Counted from the first letter of the stretch, positions 1 through 12,905 are shown. The stretch is 64,000 nucleotides of DNA from Anagrus nilaparvatae (GCA_022575985.1 JAKSXM010000247.1:3247501-3311500), one strand, 5' to 3'. Numbers and translations: made by a program. The notes: generated by a model not told the origin, from the letters alone.

Positions 1-370
1 TTTCACCAAAAAAGCTCTAGGTTCTTTTTTTTTTTTTTTTTAATTTGGATGTAATACCTCATTTATTTCCATGAAAGTACTTATATTTGAAAATATGGTT
101 CTTACTCAATATCTAGAATCTGATAATTAATTTTTTGAAAATTTTTTTCCCAAAATTTTTTTCACGAAAAAATACAAAAAACAACAATTTTTTTTTTCTT
201 TTTGGACGTAGTACCTAATTTATTTCTATGAGAGTACTAGTTTTAGACAGTTCATTTATAGTAATTTTTTGGATTTGATACCGAATTTTTCCAAAATTTA
301 TTTCTCAAAATTGGAAAAGTTTTTTCTCATTGTTTGAGGAACCTTAGTGCCAGCTAGTTGGCAGGGTATT
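1..370 (-). repeat. Copy of the 'CTAGCTGGCA' dispersed repeat family, minus orientation
   Basis: The segment reads as the reverse complement of repeats at 43330-45860 and 53825-54585. Its right edge carries a conserved block (AACCTTAGTGCCAGCTAGTT around 350) that is the inverse of the blocks near 43340 and 53840. Inside are two variants of the family's module of about 150 bp: the phrase for 'tttcatggaaataaatgaggtattacatcc' in inverse orientation, poly-T runs, and an inverse 'pyrimidine-rich/precise TACC' segment. The copy is cut by the window start. No coding potential is seen, so a non-autonomous mobile element is the likeliest explanation. Confidence 0.65.
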
Positions 371-2907
371 TTTCCCTGTTTTATTATTTTACATTCAAGA
401 ATAGAAGAAAAGGGAGTAAATATATCGAAGGTGGGAGTTAGAAATTTTTTCTCCCAAAGAGTCCAAAATACATCCATTTTTTAAACCTTCTCCGTATTTG
501 AGGTCTTTTGGGCCTTTTTCAAGTACCCCTCACCATGAACATGTCCCAAATTAACATTATAGCATTTAAATTAATGATTAAATAATCTTCAAATACCGGT
601 AATAAATTAATTTTTAAACAATAAGATTTTTATCCAAGTGGTACTTTCTGTCTGCCCCGGTGCGATGTAACCCCTCATTACGGAATCAAAATCAGAAAAA
701 TGTTATATTTGACACCCTCTTAATTAATTACGCGATTCGGTGCATACTAAAAAAATTTTTGCAATAGAATTTTCTATTGCATGTCAATAATTAAAGTACC
801 AGTTTATTAATGTATAATATTTTTTAGGTGACGAGAAAAAATATTTTATAATTTTTAAAAGTCCTTTGTAGATCCTATTAAATTTTTTATATCTTTATAA
901 ACTTAGATTTGAATAAAAGATTTATTTGTGTTTTATTGTCAATGGATTGTTTATTTTTAAGTGTCAAAATATTAATAAATATTGAACGATTCGCTGAATG
1001 AATATTTGACCCAGTAAAGATAGCTTTTTTTCTGTTTGTTTTGAATAATTTACAGGTGCTTTAGAGCGAGATTCGAAAAGGCAGGAAGGCAGACTAGGGA
1101 AATAATAAAAAAATGATGAGAATAAAAAGAGCGATTAAAGAAAATGACAAGTTAATTATATACATATTATAGAATAATCAGATATTAAAAGGGAGACAAA
1201 GCTGTCAAAAGCAAGTATTCACGCCTATTTGGTCAGTAAAATCATTGAGTGAGCGTATTTTAATAGGATAGCGTGCTTTTGAACAATGCTCCTCTATGTG
1301 TGGGTAGAGATGTGTACTTTGTGTTATATGGAGTTTGCTAATCGCTTTGACATATCAAAATATGAGACTGTACTTGATATTATTATTATATTATCCGGGA
1401 TGAATGATTTGTAAATTTTCGTCTTTCGAGTATAATAATGCAGCACGTATAATGTTTTATACAGCATTAACGAGACTTATTGTTCCAAAGTCTGTTATTA
1501 ATTAGGATATCGTTTTGGTAAAAGCCTCGAGACAATAAGCACGCATAAGTAGCACATTAGCTAGTTTCTATATAAGTAAGTTAGAGGAGTTGGAGGAGCA
1601 AGGGGAGGGTCACATCGAACTTTAGTCGAAGAAGCCACTTAGAAATTCCTACCCGGGGGACTCGAGCTAAGAGTATACTATAGAGTCGAGTAATAAAGGG
1701 CTGAATGCCTTCCTAACACAAGTACACAAGTACACAAGTACACAATGCATAAAGCAATTATTCACGGGAATATACGCCTGGGCAATTTCTCGAACCTCCG
1801 CGCGAATATTATTGTTTGTAAATTATCATCAGAGAGGAAAGGTGCCCTTTAAAAGTTAACGCACAACTTACTTTCATAATTCTCTAATATAATATTATAA
1901 TATTATAATATTCATCGTTGGTTACTTCCAAATGTAAAACTTTTTAAAGCTCTTCTTTAGACTTTAAACTTCTTCTTTTTTCATACTTAATTAATTAATT
2001 CAAGAATTCAACTAGGTATTATTGGAAATTTGCACTTTTTGGAGAAAAAAGAAAAAGCGAGAAAAAGTTAATTCGCGGCTTACCGACTATGTATTTTATA
2101 TATTTTAAGGAGGATGAAATTTCTAAAACTATTATGCGACAGGGAATACATGATAATGTCTTCCACAACGCCTCTACTCCAATACATATTAATGAGCAAG
2201 AAACTGCGAAGCGTTAACTCTTAGGCGCCAGTTCGCTCTCTTTTTCCCCGGTAGAATGTCAATTAACGTCTTCTTCGACTGATTTTCCTCAAACGTCTTA
2301 CATCTCTCTATACTTAACCAAACAAGTTAAAACACGAATAAATACAACTGTCGCGATATCGATGAATAGTTCCAAGTAGTTCCAAGTAGTCCCTGCTGGT
2401 CAACGACACATATAAATCGAGATAAATATAGTCTTTGGAGTTTTAAAATTGCGAGCCAGCTATAAAAAGGGTAAAAAGTTAAAGAAATCAGAGGCACGTA
2501 ATGCTCGTTAAAATTAACGGTGCAGTAACAAAGTATTCCCATATAAACTCACTTCAATCTACCCTTTTGTATTTATAACTAATTTTAGAGACAAAAAAAA
2601 CTTTTTCGATGAAAAAGAAAAAAAAAATGTTATATTTTCAAAATAAATTTATTAACTTGTTCGATCTTATCACATTTTTCATGTAATTAGACACTTGTTC
2701 ATTAAAATAATTTATCATACAATTTTAAAAGATAAAGTAAGAAATTTATTTTTATGAATAATTAAGTTTTTATTACAATTCTCATACAGCACTATTAGAT
2801 ATCTCTTAATTATATTATAAAACAAGTAAAACTTTTTTCTAATTAGCCGATCTAATTTTTTCTCTATGTGAGACTAAGTTTACTTATATTTGTCTTTGAT
2901 TATTCTG
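371..2907. other. Intergenic DNA, no gene recognised
   Basis: I see no convincing exon on either strand. A short tandem of the 9-mer 'aagtacaca' lies at about 1718-1746 and a small AATATT-rich run near 1888-1912. The part from about 1540 to 2300 is somewhat richer in GC than its surroundings and could hold regulatory DNA, but nothing specific supports that. The open frame at 2327-2542 (minus) has no family resemblance. Confidence 0.5.
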
Positions 2908-2915
2908 TATAAATA
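2908..2915 (+). promoter_or_regulatory. TATA box of the candidate secreted-protein gene
   Basis: TATAAATA lies 38 bases before the ATG at 2946. That would place transcription start at about 2938-2942 and leave a 5' leader of only a few bases. The spacing fits an arthropod TATA promoter, but the start site itself is inferred. Confidence 0.45.
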
Positions 2916-2945
2916 AAGCAAGTCTCTGAGGAAAAACTAAGAGAG

Positions 2946-3092
2946 ATGAGCTTTGAAAAATTTTTGACTTTATTTTTATTCGTTCTTTCTTTCTGGATCT
3001 ATTTTCGACCCCTTTACGCGGTTATCGATTTTCAACAAACAGAGTTTCCTCAATGGAATAAAAAGGATGAACATTCAAATTATCGCAACAAA
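2946..3092 (+). CDS. Candidate first exon of a secreted protein (49 codons, then a GTAAGA donor)
   Basis: An ATG opens 49 codons that begin as a classical signal peptide: a short polar start with Lys5, then a hydrophobic stretch at about residues 6-21 rich in Leu and Phe. A polar segment follows (about residues 28-49, with QQTEFPQ and many Asp, Glu, Lys and Asn). A strong donor GTAAGA starts at 3093 and leaves phase 0; reading through it stops after six more codons. A TATA box lies 38 bases upstream. I cannot place the next exon with confidence; an acceptor near 3326 gives only a short Arg-rich frame ending in a stop. The family is not recognised. It could be the start of any secreted enzyme or peptide, or a lone leftover exon. 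Confidence 0.4.
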
Positions 3093-4661
3093 GTAAGATT
3101 ATCGTATTTATAAGTACACTTGATCGAACCTCAGTCTATCTAAAATAGGTCTATTAAGGATATTTGATATGTTTACATTGAAAATTGAATTGCAATAATT
3201 TTTTTAATTCATATTTTCGTTTGAAATTATTGATCGTTCAAATTATATAAAAAAAAAACGATATTTTCGAGTATTTTCCCTATGGGTACTAAAATTTTCA
3301 TACTGCAGTTAACGCGTTTCGTGCAGATTGTTTTCGTACGTTTAATTTTCTTCAAGAGACCCCTTGGACGGAGAATGCTGAGTCGCTGAGTTGCTGAGTT
3401 GCTGACTGTGGCCGTTAATTTGCAAATAGCCTTAAATTATTATGCAGAATGAAGGAGCCCCTTTTGAATCTATATCTTTTGTAAAAATGTCTACGTCTAT
3501 TAGATTCGAGCAGCAAGAACTGTTTAAATAAAAAATGAGAAAAATAATAACCATTGAATTTCATGCGTGAATGAAAGTCGAAAACATCTGTGTAAGTTAA
3601 TTACCATACTAGGTAGAATAAATTTTTTTCAAAACTTTTTTTTATCTAAAAGTTTCTTTTTAAAGCTTTCTCTTATCAAGATTACTCTCAAATGTTCGAA
3701 TCGATTAAGCTTAACTACTATTTAAATAGTTTTTGGATGGAAAAATTTATGTGCATTATATCGAAATAAAGAAGAAATTTTTATTGCCCTGCTGTTTGTA
3801 TTTATAATTTGGAGAATCAAAGTAAAAGTAAAATTATAATATCGTTGTTTATTGAGTCAAGTTTAAAGAACATTATTATCATAGAAAGAGGAATAAAAGA
3901 AAAGGGGAAGAAAAAAATGTTAAATGTTTAACTATCTGATATTAGGATAGTAATACAGTGTAATACTGGCACTTAGCAGAGTATAAATAAGCGTTAAATC
4001 GGTGCTTAGAAAGCTTAATCTGTATTTTTCTTGGGATGCTTCACGGAATACATTATCAACCGTTGCGAGAGAGTATAGGCTTTATCGTTCATACGATAAC
4101 GACTTTATACTTTGCAGAAAAGAGGGCTTCCGTTTTTTTAACCTCGACTTTTACATTTTTCATGCAAATTCTTTTCTTATATTTACAAATCCTTTAATAA
4201 ATAGCTCTAATGATTGACTTCATCAAACATATCTTTACCTTTTCTTTCATTCCTTTATTCTATTTTCAAGAAAAACTCTTTATTTAACCCTCTTCACTTT
4301 CAAAACTTTATTATCAAAATCTTAGTAGCTTCTAAAAAATTCACACGTTCGGGCTAATAATAATTTTTTACTTTCCAACTCTCTTTAGTTCATTTTTACC
4401 GTGCCAGTGTTGGTTCTCATATTCTTAATAAAAAAATGGATCCCACTAATAAAATTTAAAAAAATAATCAAAGTTTGCAATAAAATTATCAAATTCTTGG
4501 ATCAATTTCTATCTAAACCTTTTGCCCACTTATTCATAATAGACATTTTTTAGTTATAAAATTATAAAAACTTAGTAAATTGATATTAAATATTTTTTTA
4601 AACGAACATAATACGGCTAGGGATGCTATTGGTCACGAAACTAACTTCTATAAAAATCTTG
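3093..4661. other. Possible intron and intergenic DNA, no exon recognised
   Basis: If the exon at 2946-3092 is real, part of this is its first intron. A GCTGAGT/GCTGAGT tandem sits near 3378-3403. The open frame at 4002-4217 has no recognisable domain. Nothing else stands out in this AT-rich stretch. Confidence 0.4.
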
Positions 4662-4890
4662 ATGAATCAAATAAGTAATGCATTTGATACGGTCAACTGC
4701 GAAGTCTTATTGCATAAGATGGAAAATTTAGACGTCAGATAAGTAGTTCTAGATTTTTTTAAAAGTTATCTTAGAAATATGGAATCAGTTACGAGTTTTA
4801 AAAATTACCATAATTAAGTAATTCAATATTATGTCTATTGGAGTCCCTCAAAGCACTGTTTTCATTTTTGTATAAACGATTTTTTAGACC
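4662..4890 (+). pseudogene. LINE (non-LTR) reverse transcriptase fragment, broken
   Basis: In the frame of 4662 the translation contains NAFDTVNCEVLLHKMENL, followed by a stop and then LDFFKSYLRNMESV. This is the conserved block A region of non-LTR reverse transcriptases (family pattern: AFDTVnHeiLL.KLe..G, then l.WfkSYL.nR). After a +1 frameshift, IGVPQSTVF appears at 4837-4863, corresponding to the GVPQGSvLGPlLF block that follows in the same order. Only about 75 residues' worth of the domain remains, with internal stops and a frameshift. No FADD catalytic box, endonuclease domain or 3' tail was found. It is a dead, heavily truncated copy, probably of a jockey/CR1-like LINE; the clade is a guess. 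Confidence 0.75.
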
Positions 4891-6234
4891 TGGTGGCAAC
4901 GTATTGATTTTTTGCAAAAGGAATAATGTAGTCACCAGGTAACTTGTAAGTGAGAGATCTTCGTTGATATCGAATGAAAAAAAAAATTCCATTTTTGAAA
5001 TAAAACTTATTGGCTTAATTAACATCTTTTATTTAACAATAATTGCATCCCGAGCAAGTATTTCGAGTCTTTTACAATTGTAAAGTTCGAAAAAACCATC
5101 CTAAAAATATTTTTAAAATGTTTTATTACGAGCAACTCTCGTACTTTTATTCACAATAGAGTAAGAAAAAAGATTCAAAAAATATATGTACTACGAAGCT
5201 CGAAAAAATATTTATTAAATGTCAAAATTAGCTAGAAATTTAATTTTTCACATGCCTTATTAGTCACTTTTTTTTGTGTTTTCAATGCTCAATAAAAACT
5301 ATACTCCTCTATTACGAAGATCGTAAAAATGTTCATAAATTATTTTTTCGCTCGAATAATTTATGAAAAAAAAAATCACCGCAGTAGTAAAAATATCTAA
5401 AAAACATATTTAAATTCTTGTAACAAATTAAGAAAATTATTTTTTTGTTCTGAAATTCAAGAAAAAACTACCATCTTTAAATTGTATTTTTATACATATA
5501 TGTTTTTAACTTCAGTTTTCATGAAAATTTCGGTACCTAATGAAGTGGTTACGATTAAAAACTTACCTGCGTAAAAATGTTTTTTTAATGTATTCAGTGA
5601 TTTTATTCTAACAAAATCATTAAATTTTTCTACCAAATTCTGCGAACCCGTAAAATCGCCCCACAATCAGCAATCGTAGGGATTGGTATTTCAGAATGGT
5701 GGTTACCGATAAAAATCAGTTTAGTAATGCTTGAGCATTTTTGGCACAATAATAAACTGTTTAAAATAAAAATATCTTAGCAGTAAAAGCGCGGGTAAAC
5801 GGCGGTCGAAGATTTTAAATTTTCGACTATTAGAAAGTGGTTCCCCCTCCAAGAGATTTTATAAAAAATTTTAAAATACGGTTTTTTAGAAAAAAAATTA
5901 AAGGATGGTATATTTTTTATATGCTCAAAAAACAGATTTTCGAAAAATTCAAAATTATATTTCTGGATCTTAAGAAGACTGTAACGATCAAAAAAAAATT
6001 TTATTTGAAAAGTTGCAGCATGCTAATTTTGTGTTTACAGGCCGGAGAAATTCAATGAAATCTAAAAATCCCCTGAAAAATGATTTTTTTTATGTTTTTG
6101 GAGGCCTAGAGGTCTATTTACAACGGAAATCAGTGATTTTATAAAATATTGACAGTTAATGCTTCTATTAAAGTTAGGACTTTTTTATTTTAGGCACGAT
6201 AAGCGACTAATTTACTGGAGGCTTCATCCATTGT
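4891..6234. other. AT-rich non-coding DNA, no gene recognised
   Basis: The open frames at 4798-5025 (minus) and 5837-6058 (plus) are low-complexity, rich in Lys, Phe and Ile, and lack any domain. Part of the stretch may be decayed LINE 3' sequence, but I cannot align it. Confidence 0.4.
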
Positions 6235-6800
6235 ACTCTAGTCAAATCACGGGGGGAGGGGGTGGTATTGTTTGTGGACGCCACCAGATTTGGTTTACTT
6301 TTGGTTTTTTGGGTCGCTGAACACGAAAATTGGGGTCTTTTCTATGAGAAATTGGGGCTTGAACCTTAAATTAGCCAAAACTACCCCTAAAAAGGGGCGT
6401 TTTTGACACTTTTGCTCTAGCCCTCTGTTTATTGTGAACAGCGACCTAAAAAACCCTATTAGACCAAATCTTAGAAGGCAAGAACGAATATAGCGAAAGT
6501 TCCCCTTTTAGGGGTAGTTTTGGCTAATTTAAGGGTGAAGAGTTAAGTTTTAATTGAAAAGACATCAATTTTTGTAATTAGTGACCCAAAAAACTCTAAT
6601 ATACCAAATCTTGGAGGGCTAGAGCGAAAGTTGCGAAAACACCCTTTTAAGGGGTAGTTTTGGCTAATTTAAGGGTCAAACCCCAATTCCTCATAGAAAA
6701 GACCCCGATTTTCGTGTTCAGCGACCCAAAAAACCTATAGTAGACCAAATCTGGTAGCAGCCACAAACAATACCACCAAAACCGTAATTTGACTGGAGTA
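6235..6800. repeat. Foldback element with terminal inverted repeats and internal tandem modules
   Basis: The left end (tactctagtcaaatcacgg, about 6235) is mirrored by the right end (ccgtaatttgactggagta, ending about 6800). The inverted match continues inward through 'ggtggtattgtttgtgg', 'ccagatttggt' and 'gggtcgctgaacacgaaaat'. Inside, a module containing 'ggggtagttttggctaattt' and 'accaaatctt..agggc' occurs about three times, in both orientations. Partial relatives sharing the 'tttttgggtc(g/c)ctga' phrase lie near 26590-26720, 29610-29720 and 30620-30700. It has no coding capacity, so a MITE-type or foldback transposon is likely. Confidence 0.75.
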
Positions 6801-9084
6801 TTGTGTACTTTTGCTAATATTTTAAATTTTATTTGGTTACAATACTGAATACAGCATGAAAAACATTTAAAATTGATATGATTTTATGAAAAGAAAAGAG
6901 AAAAACCAAGGTTTTTTATTGGTCATAAGTTATCGATATAGACTATCCCCGCGATAAGAATATGCCCATACCTGTTGCAGGTATCATATTTGATCAACAT
7001 ATGCAATGATACAAGCCCGTAAATCCTTTTTAATTATCGAAAAAAGCTTCTGTTATTTTTCTAACAAAAAGCTACATTAACAAATAAAAAATATTTACTT
7101 AATTATAACGTAAAAATGAGGGTCTATCACAACATTCTTGCTTACTTTTAAAAAAGAAATTGAAAAAAGATTATTATAATTGTATAACTGATTTCAATCT
7201 GCGCCTGCGTGTGAGTGTAAAATGAATTTTTATTAAAAAATGTAAAATTATGACTTAGATAATTAGGAAAACTAAAGTTTTTTTTATCAAGAAATCAGAA
7301 AATTATCCTAAAAACTACAAACTTGGAAAGATTTAATATATTTTTTATAACTTATTTGTTTTTTTATGTATACTTAAAAACTTATTTTCAAAATATCTCT
7401 ATAGTCTTGTATCAGAACCTATTAAGTTTTGGCTGGTCTCATTTTTTTCATACCAATTTCAACTTTCAATCTCCGTGAACCGCATTTTTTATCGGTGACT
7501 GTTTTACCGTTGTAGACAATAACCTATAAGTGACAAATTTTTAGTTGAATGCCAAAATTGCAATTTTCGTTTAAAATAGATTTTATAGGCCTCAAAAAAT
7601 TTGTACAAGCTCAAAGTTTCCAAAAATTCTTTACTCATTTCTTTTTCATTGTTTAATTTTCTGATTTGATAATGTAAAAGCAGAGTTTCTTTGAATTCAG
7701 AAAATCTTTTGCATTATAAAATAAACAAATAATAAAATTTTTTTTTCTTTTCGGACGTAGTATCTAATTATTTTATATGGAAGTACTAGTTTTAAAAATA
7801 TTGTTTTTACTCGATTTTTTGGATCTGATAGCCAATTTTTTGAAAAGTTTTTCTTAAATTTTTTTGCATTAGTTTTAAATTTTAATTCAAATCCTTCTAC
7901 ATTTGGTACCTTAATTAAATTTATTCAATCAGAAATCAACACCCGTGATCAATTGAGGAAAATAATCCTAGTTTTATCAATTTAATTTCAAATAAACCTA
8001 GGACATTCCATGACAGGAAAATGTTGCAATTCAGCCATTATTTTAAATAAATTTCATGCTCTACCATATTGAAAAAACCAAAAAATTATCCAACACCAAA
8101 AAAATTTTTTCAAATCAAATTTTATTGTCTCTTATTACTTTTTTATACGGATTTTAGGTAAATTTTCTATTTCATGTTTCGCCATCTTGGGAAATCTGGA
8201 ATATATTTCGTTTGATAAAAAAAAATATTTTCTGTCCGAAGTATTTTCTAATTGAACTTGAAAAATTTGGTAATCAATTTAATTTAAATACAATAAGATA
8301 CAACATTTTACAGCCATTTATGCCATCGATTTCAAATACGAGTGTTGTCCGCACTCGTATAATCCTCAACCCTCTTTATAATTTTAAAGAGAGTCTTGAG
8401 TTCAAATCCCGAACCAAGCAAATGATTGCTAAAAAACATGATTGCATTACGATAAAATTATTTTTTTACTATAAATAGGATATCTAAATTATCTGGGGCA
8501 TAATTGTTGAGGACCTTTCGATAATTTTATAAGTTTTTTTTTGTAATTATAAGTTTATATTTAAATAAAAGTTCTTGATTTTTGAGCTAAAAATTTTTCC
8601 TTTATTGAACTGAACATTTTTTTATACGAGGACATAAGGGTTCTATTTTATAGTTCAAATTTTTACTAGAATTCTAGGAAAAATTGCCACTACTTAGAGT
8701 TATTAAATAATTAAAATCTTGTAACTATTGGGTCCGAAAATGGACATTTGGTTTATTGGATATTTTGGATGTTTTTTCTACATATTAAAGTCATCCATAA
8801 CTATAGATTGTAATTTGGCGACCCAAAGGTTCCGGTCTCCCCATGTTAGTAAATTTCTGTTCCATGATATAGACCATTATATAGATCCTCAAATGTTCTA
8901 GTTTAAATGAAAAAAAGGCTAAATAATACTAATAGTGAAAAAATACTAGATTTGCATGTGTAGGAGCCTAAGGCACAAACTTTTAATTATGAATTTACTA
9001 GAAGAGGAACATGAATTTCTCATTACAACGTCCCTCCCCATCCCTTCTGCGACTCAGCTAGGGCAGATAATAGCTATTTTTAAA
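6801..9084. other. Non-coding DNA with a partial dispersed-repeat copy at about 7737-7870
   Basis: The piece at 7737-7870 matches the 1-370 repeat module in the same (minus) orientation: 'ttttcggacgtagtatctaatt', 'ggaagtactagtttt', 'ggatctgatagcc'. The rest, including the open frame at 8212-8478, shows no domain or splice structure I can support. Confidence 0.45.
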
Positions 9085-9905
9085 CAAGGGATAAAATATT
9101 TATTTCGGTTTTGCATGCAGTCGTATGCAGTCAGCATGCAAAAATCGAAGCCCATATTTTGTCCCGTGTTCTAAAACAAAGTTTTACATATAATGGGCAA
9201 AAATGCCATCTCTTTAGGGTAGAAAATAGGCTTTTTTTGCCCTAGATATGTAATAGTTCATTTTTAACCAAGGGAGCAAAAAAAAAGAATGGCCCAGATC
9301 GCACGTTAATTAGCGTTAAACTGCGATTTGGGATATTTTTTTTTTGTTCCCATGGTCAAAACGAAATTTTTCTTTCTCAGTGGGGTGAAAACGCGTTTTT
9401 TTCGATCTCGTTGCGGGGCGAAAAAAGTGTTTTCAGCCTGCTAGGAAGAAAAGTATATTAAACTTTAATAAGCTACCAAAAAAAAATAATTCGTAACTAA
9501 GAACAGATATTTCTTAAAATGTTTAAACATTGAGCTCCAAATTTATTCGATAAGAAGTTTTAGCACCTTATAAAAAAAATTGATATAAAATTCCATTTTC
9601 GGACAAAAATTTAAATATCTTTAGATAAAAATACATCATATATAACACGCAATATACTGAAAAATTTTTGAAGTCGGGACCAGATATTTTCAGTTTTGAC
9701 TCTTTTCCTCAAATGTTTAAATATCAATTTCTAACGAAAAAATAAGTCAGAAGCTTTTACAAACGGGATAACCACTGAGAAAGAAAAATTTCGTTTTGTC
9801 CACGGGAACAAAAAAAAATACCCCAGATCGCAGTTTAACGCTAATTAAGGTGCGATCTGGGCCATTCTTTTTTTTTGCTCCCTTGTTTAAAATGTACTAT
9901 TATAT
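9085..9905. repeat. Palindromic MITE-like element plus adjoining module
   Basis: The core, about 9246-9905, is an inverted repeat. The left arm (9289-9381: gaatggcccagatcgcac, then aactgcgatttggg, then gttcccatgg, then tttctttctcagtgg) is mirrored at 9771-9866. The outer ends read 'aaccaagggagcaaaaaaa' on the left and its inverse on the right. The preceding module at about 9085-9245 (aacaagggataaaatattta, then ttttgtcccgtgttctaaaac, then agggtagaaaata) recurs at 20514-20665. The gatcgcac/aactgcgat motif pair also occurs in the 217-bp insertion at 20093-20309. The open frame at 8956-9174 lies partly in this repeat and is not a gene. Confidence 0.75.
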
Positions 9906-10328
9906 TTTTCTGAAAAATTTCTGATAATTAAAAAATTTGATAAATTTATCCACTTTGGTATTCCGTAACCATTGCTACCCCTTTATTTATTGTATTTAAA
10001 TCCGAAATTAAGAGTATTCTTTTACTCACTCAGGTGAAGAATAAATAAGAAATAGTGTAGAAGACAAAGTAAGTCCAAGATTAAAAGAAAAGAATTACTT
10101 GAAAGTACTTTAGCAGAAGCCAGAAATAAAAGAAATAAAAAAAAAACAATATTCCTAAGTGAATAGCTGTATTCTTATTGTACATCTGGGCCTTATAAAC
10201 AACTTTTAAAGATATGTTTTTATTAAAACTAAATAAAAGTATTTGTGCAATTTTTATTATTCAAACTATAGATACGACTTTTTATGTTACTTTAGATTGA
10301 TCTTATTGTAAACTTTACCAACAAATAG

Positions 10329-10545
10329 AGTGAAAAAAAATCCGCTCGCGATAAGCGGAATTTTTTTTTCTTGCTCAAACGATTGCAAATATTTTTTAAA
10401 AAATGTTGGTAAGACGAGAAAGAAAAATTTTTGAAAAAGAAAGAAAAGAAATTTTTTCTAATTTTCTTTACGTTTCAAGTCATTTCCAATAGTTTGAGCA
10501 AGAAAAAAAATTTATAGCAGAATATTTGCGGCAAACGGTTTCTCA
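10329..10545. repeat. 'CCGCTTGC' foldback family, copy 1
   Basis: The left part 'gaaaaaaaatccgctcgcg' and 'gctcaaacgattgcaaat' is mirrored by 'cgtttcaagtcatttccaat' and 'agtttgagcaagaaaaaaaa' on the right. The central motif pair 'gattgcaaatgacttgaaacg' and its inverse is shared with 21334-21600, 22134-22215, 24480-24661 and 39948-40180. It is a short non-autonomous element with no coding capacity. Confidence 0.7.
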
Positions 10546-12905
10546 TTCATGTAATTATATAAATTTAATTTTCCTAATTTTCATATTCCTCTTTGACATT
10601 ATTGCCAAAAAATAATTAAGCAAGCGAGTACGCTTGGGTTAAAATTAGAAACAGATGATTTAATGTTGGATGACCAATTCTATGAATATAGTGTAAGATA
10701 TTTTGTTAACACACGATTGCAGTTTCGAAAGTCTCAAGTGGAGTAAAATATTTTTATAGAAGGAATTAAAGGGGAAAAGAGTTTTTAGAGTTTTAAAATC
10801 TAATTAAAACGTATTCGAGTCGTGGATTTAAATATCGATGTAAATTATAGCAGAGAGTAAAAGGATACGGTTTGCGAAAAGGGTAGTTACCCTAATCTCA
10901 CCTAATCTTCAGCCAGTACAAATTAATGTTATGACCATCTCGACCGTACTATTATACGGTCTAGTGAAATGCTTCCTTGGTACATTACCTTGGATTTTAC
11001 ATTTAAAACAGTTAGATGTCAAGTTAATAAGATCCGATAAATATAAGAGAAAATATAAAAGAAAAGTAATCGAAGGTAATATTAATTTAATGAAGGGTCT
11101 CTTAACGATCCATAGTCGGTTTTTTCGTCGTTAACTTTAACCGAAACAAGGTACGCGAGAAAGGAGGGCTAGGAAGATGTTCTATAAACTGGTATAAATC
11201 ATACGGGCCAAGAAAGTGAAATGGAAGATAAGTAACTGTCGAAGCAGACATTTCGAGGGAACAATGTCTATTTTGTGGTAATCGACGAGTAGACTCGTTT
11301 TTCTTTTTTCTTTTCTTTTTCTTTCTCTTTCTCTTTCTCTTCAACAACTTTATCCTCTCTTTCTTACAAGCTAATGGTTATTTCTTTTTCATCTTTTTTT
11401 ATACGTTATTTTCTACTACTATAACTATCACTACTGATACTTGTACTTTTATCCCAACTTTTATTATACATCATTCACTCGATTTTACTATTATTTTATT
11501 AGAAAAAAAGATAAGAAAATTAAATGCTGTATCATCGTCAACAAATTTAACCCATAAATGTTATATAGACATCAAACTTGCCATTTTATTTTCCAATCTA
11601 ACTTTCTTTCCTTTATTACAGCTGAGTATTTTATTTCTTGATTAATAAAAAATTAATTCATTTCTGCATTCTTTTTGCGCTTATCGATTTTCAAGGTTGT
11701 ATTCATTTGTTTCTTTAATTATTTGCACTCGATTTCTCCTGATATTAAAAAAAAAGCATTAGCTTCTATTGTAATAAACGTTCGTGCCAGATAAACTTTT
11801 TGTTAATTCAATTATTGTAAAATATTCCTTAACAGCGGAATAAAACTTCATTAAATTAACCCCAAGCATTCGTGTTTTGACTCTCCCTTCTACATCTAAA
11901 TTTTTACTGTTTACTTAGGAAACCTATAATGAATTCGTCTTTGCCTCTTTTATTTATTTTTTTATTTTCTTGCTAAGCCGTAACAAAAGGTTCAAAAAAC
12001 AATGATCGGTTAATTTGAGGTTTCTTTTTGTAATACCAACACTTGAAATAAAAAAAAAATCAACAAACGAGCGGTGGAAATTAAATAGTTAGGAAAAGAA
12101 CCATTATTAATGATCGTCTTTAAAAATTGGTACTGTTTTTACATGAGAATCAGATTTCTTGACAATATTTTTATAACAAATAGTTTATTGAGTAGAAGTT
12201 TTGGAAAAAAAATATCCTAAATTAAACTTTTTACAAGAATTTTAAACTAAATTTGCGTAGGTAGATGGTGAGGAGTACCAAAAGATTTAAACTCTTGATC
12301 TTAAATAATGTTATTGTTATCATTATCTATATATATATTAATCCTTGAAGATTATATTTTAGCGTTCCTGCGATTTCCGATGTATCTAAAGCTTTTTATA
12401 TGAAAATTTTTATGTAGTACATCTTATTTTTTTGTGACACTCATGTATTTTAACTATGATCCCTTTTTTTTTAACTGAGGTACTTCCTACTTTAATGCCA
12501 AATTTTGATGATTTTCGATAAATTTTGAAAAATTTTTAATTAAATTCAATACTTAGTTTTTATTTAGATTTTTGGTGTTTCGTGCGATAATTAATTTCTA
12601 AGTGGGTCATAAAATCAATATTAATTAGATTCTTTATGTTTGTTGAAAAATACAGAACGTAATAGAAAAATTAGAATCTAAAAAAATAAAACGATAAATG
12701 GTATTTTTATTTCATGATGTAAATATGCTTCCTTTTCTGCCCTGAAAACTATGCTTAAAACAAGCATTTTTTTTTCCACTTTTTTTTTTCTAGGGAAGAA
12801 AGTGACTACTTTTAAGCGTAGTTATAACACATTATACACTTTATCATACTATAGCATTTTATTTTTTTTTAAATATTTTTATTATACTTAAAAAAAAAAA
12901 CCAGA
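10546..12905. other. Intergenic DNA, no gene recognised
   Basis: The open frames at 10931-11134 (plus) and 11102-11347 (minus) overlap a pyrimidine-rich (TTTCTC)n-like tract at about 11298-11345 and have biased composition. No exon with plausible splice sites was found. A TATATATA run lies near 12330. Confidence 0.45.

Noticed and set aside
3327..3391. Second exon for the 2946-3092 gene
   Set aside because: An acceptor is present but the frame is short, Arg-rich and ends in a stop in a simple repeat; not enough support.
11102..11347. 81-codon minus-strand frame with a Lys/Arg-rich start
   Set aside because: The start is the complement of a simple TTTCTC tract; no domain or splice signal.
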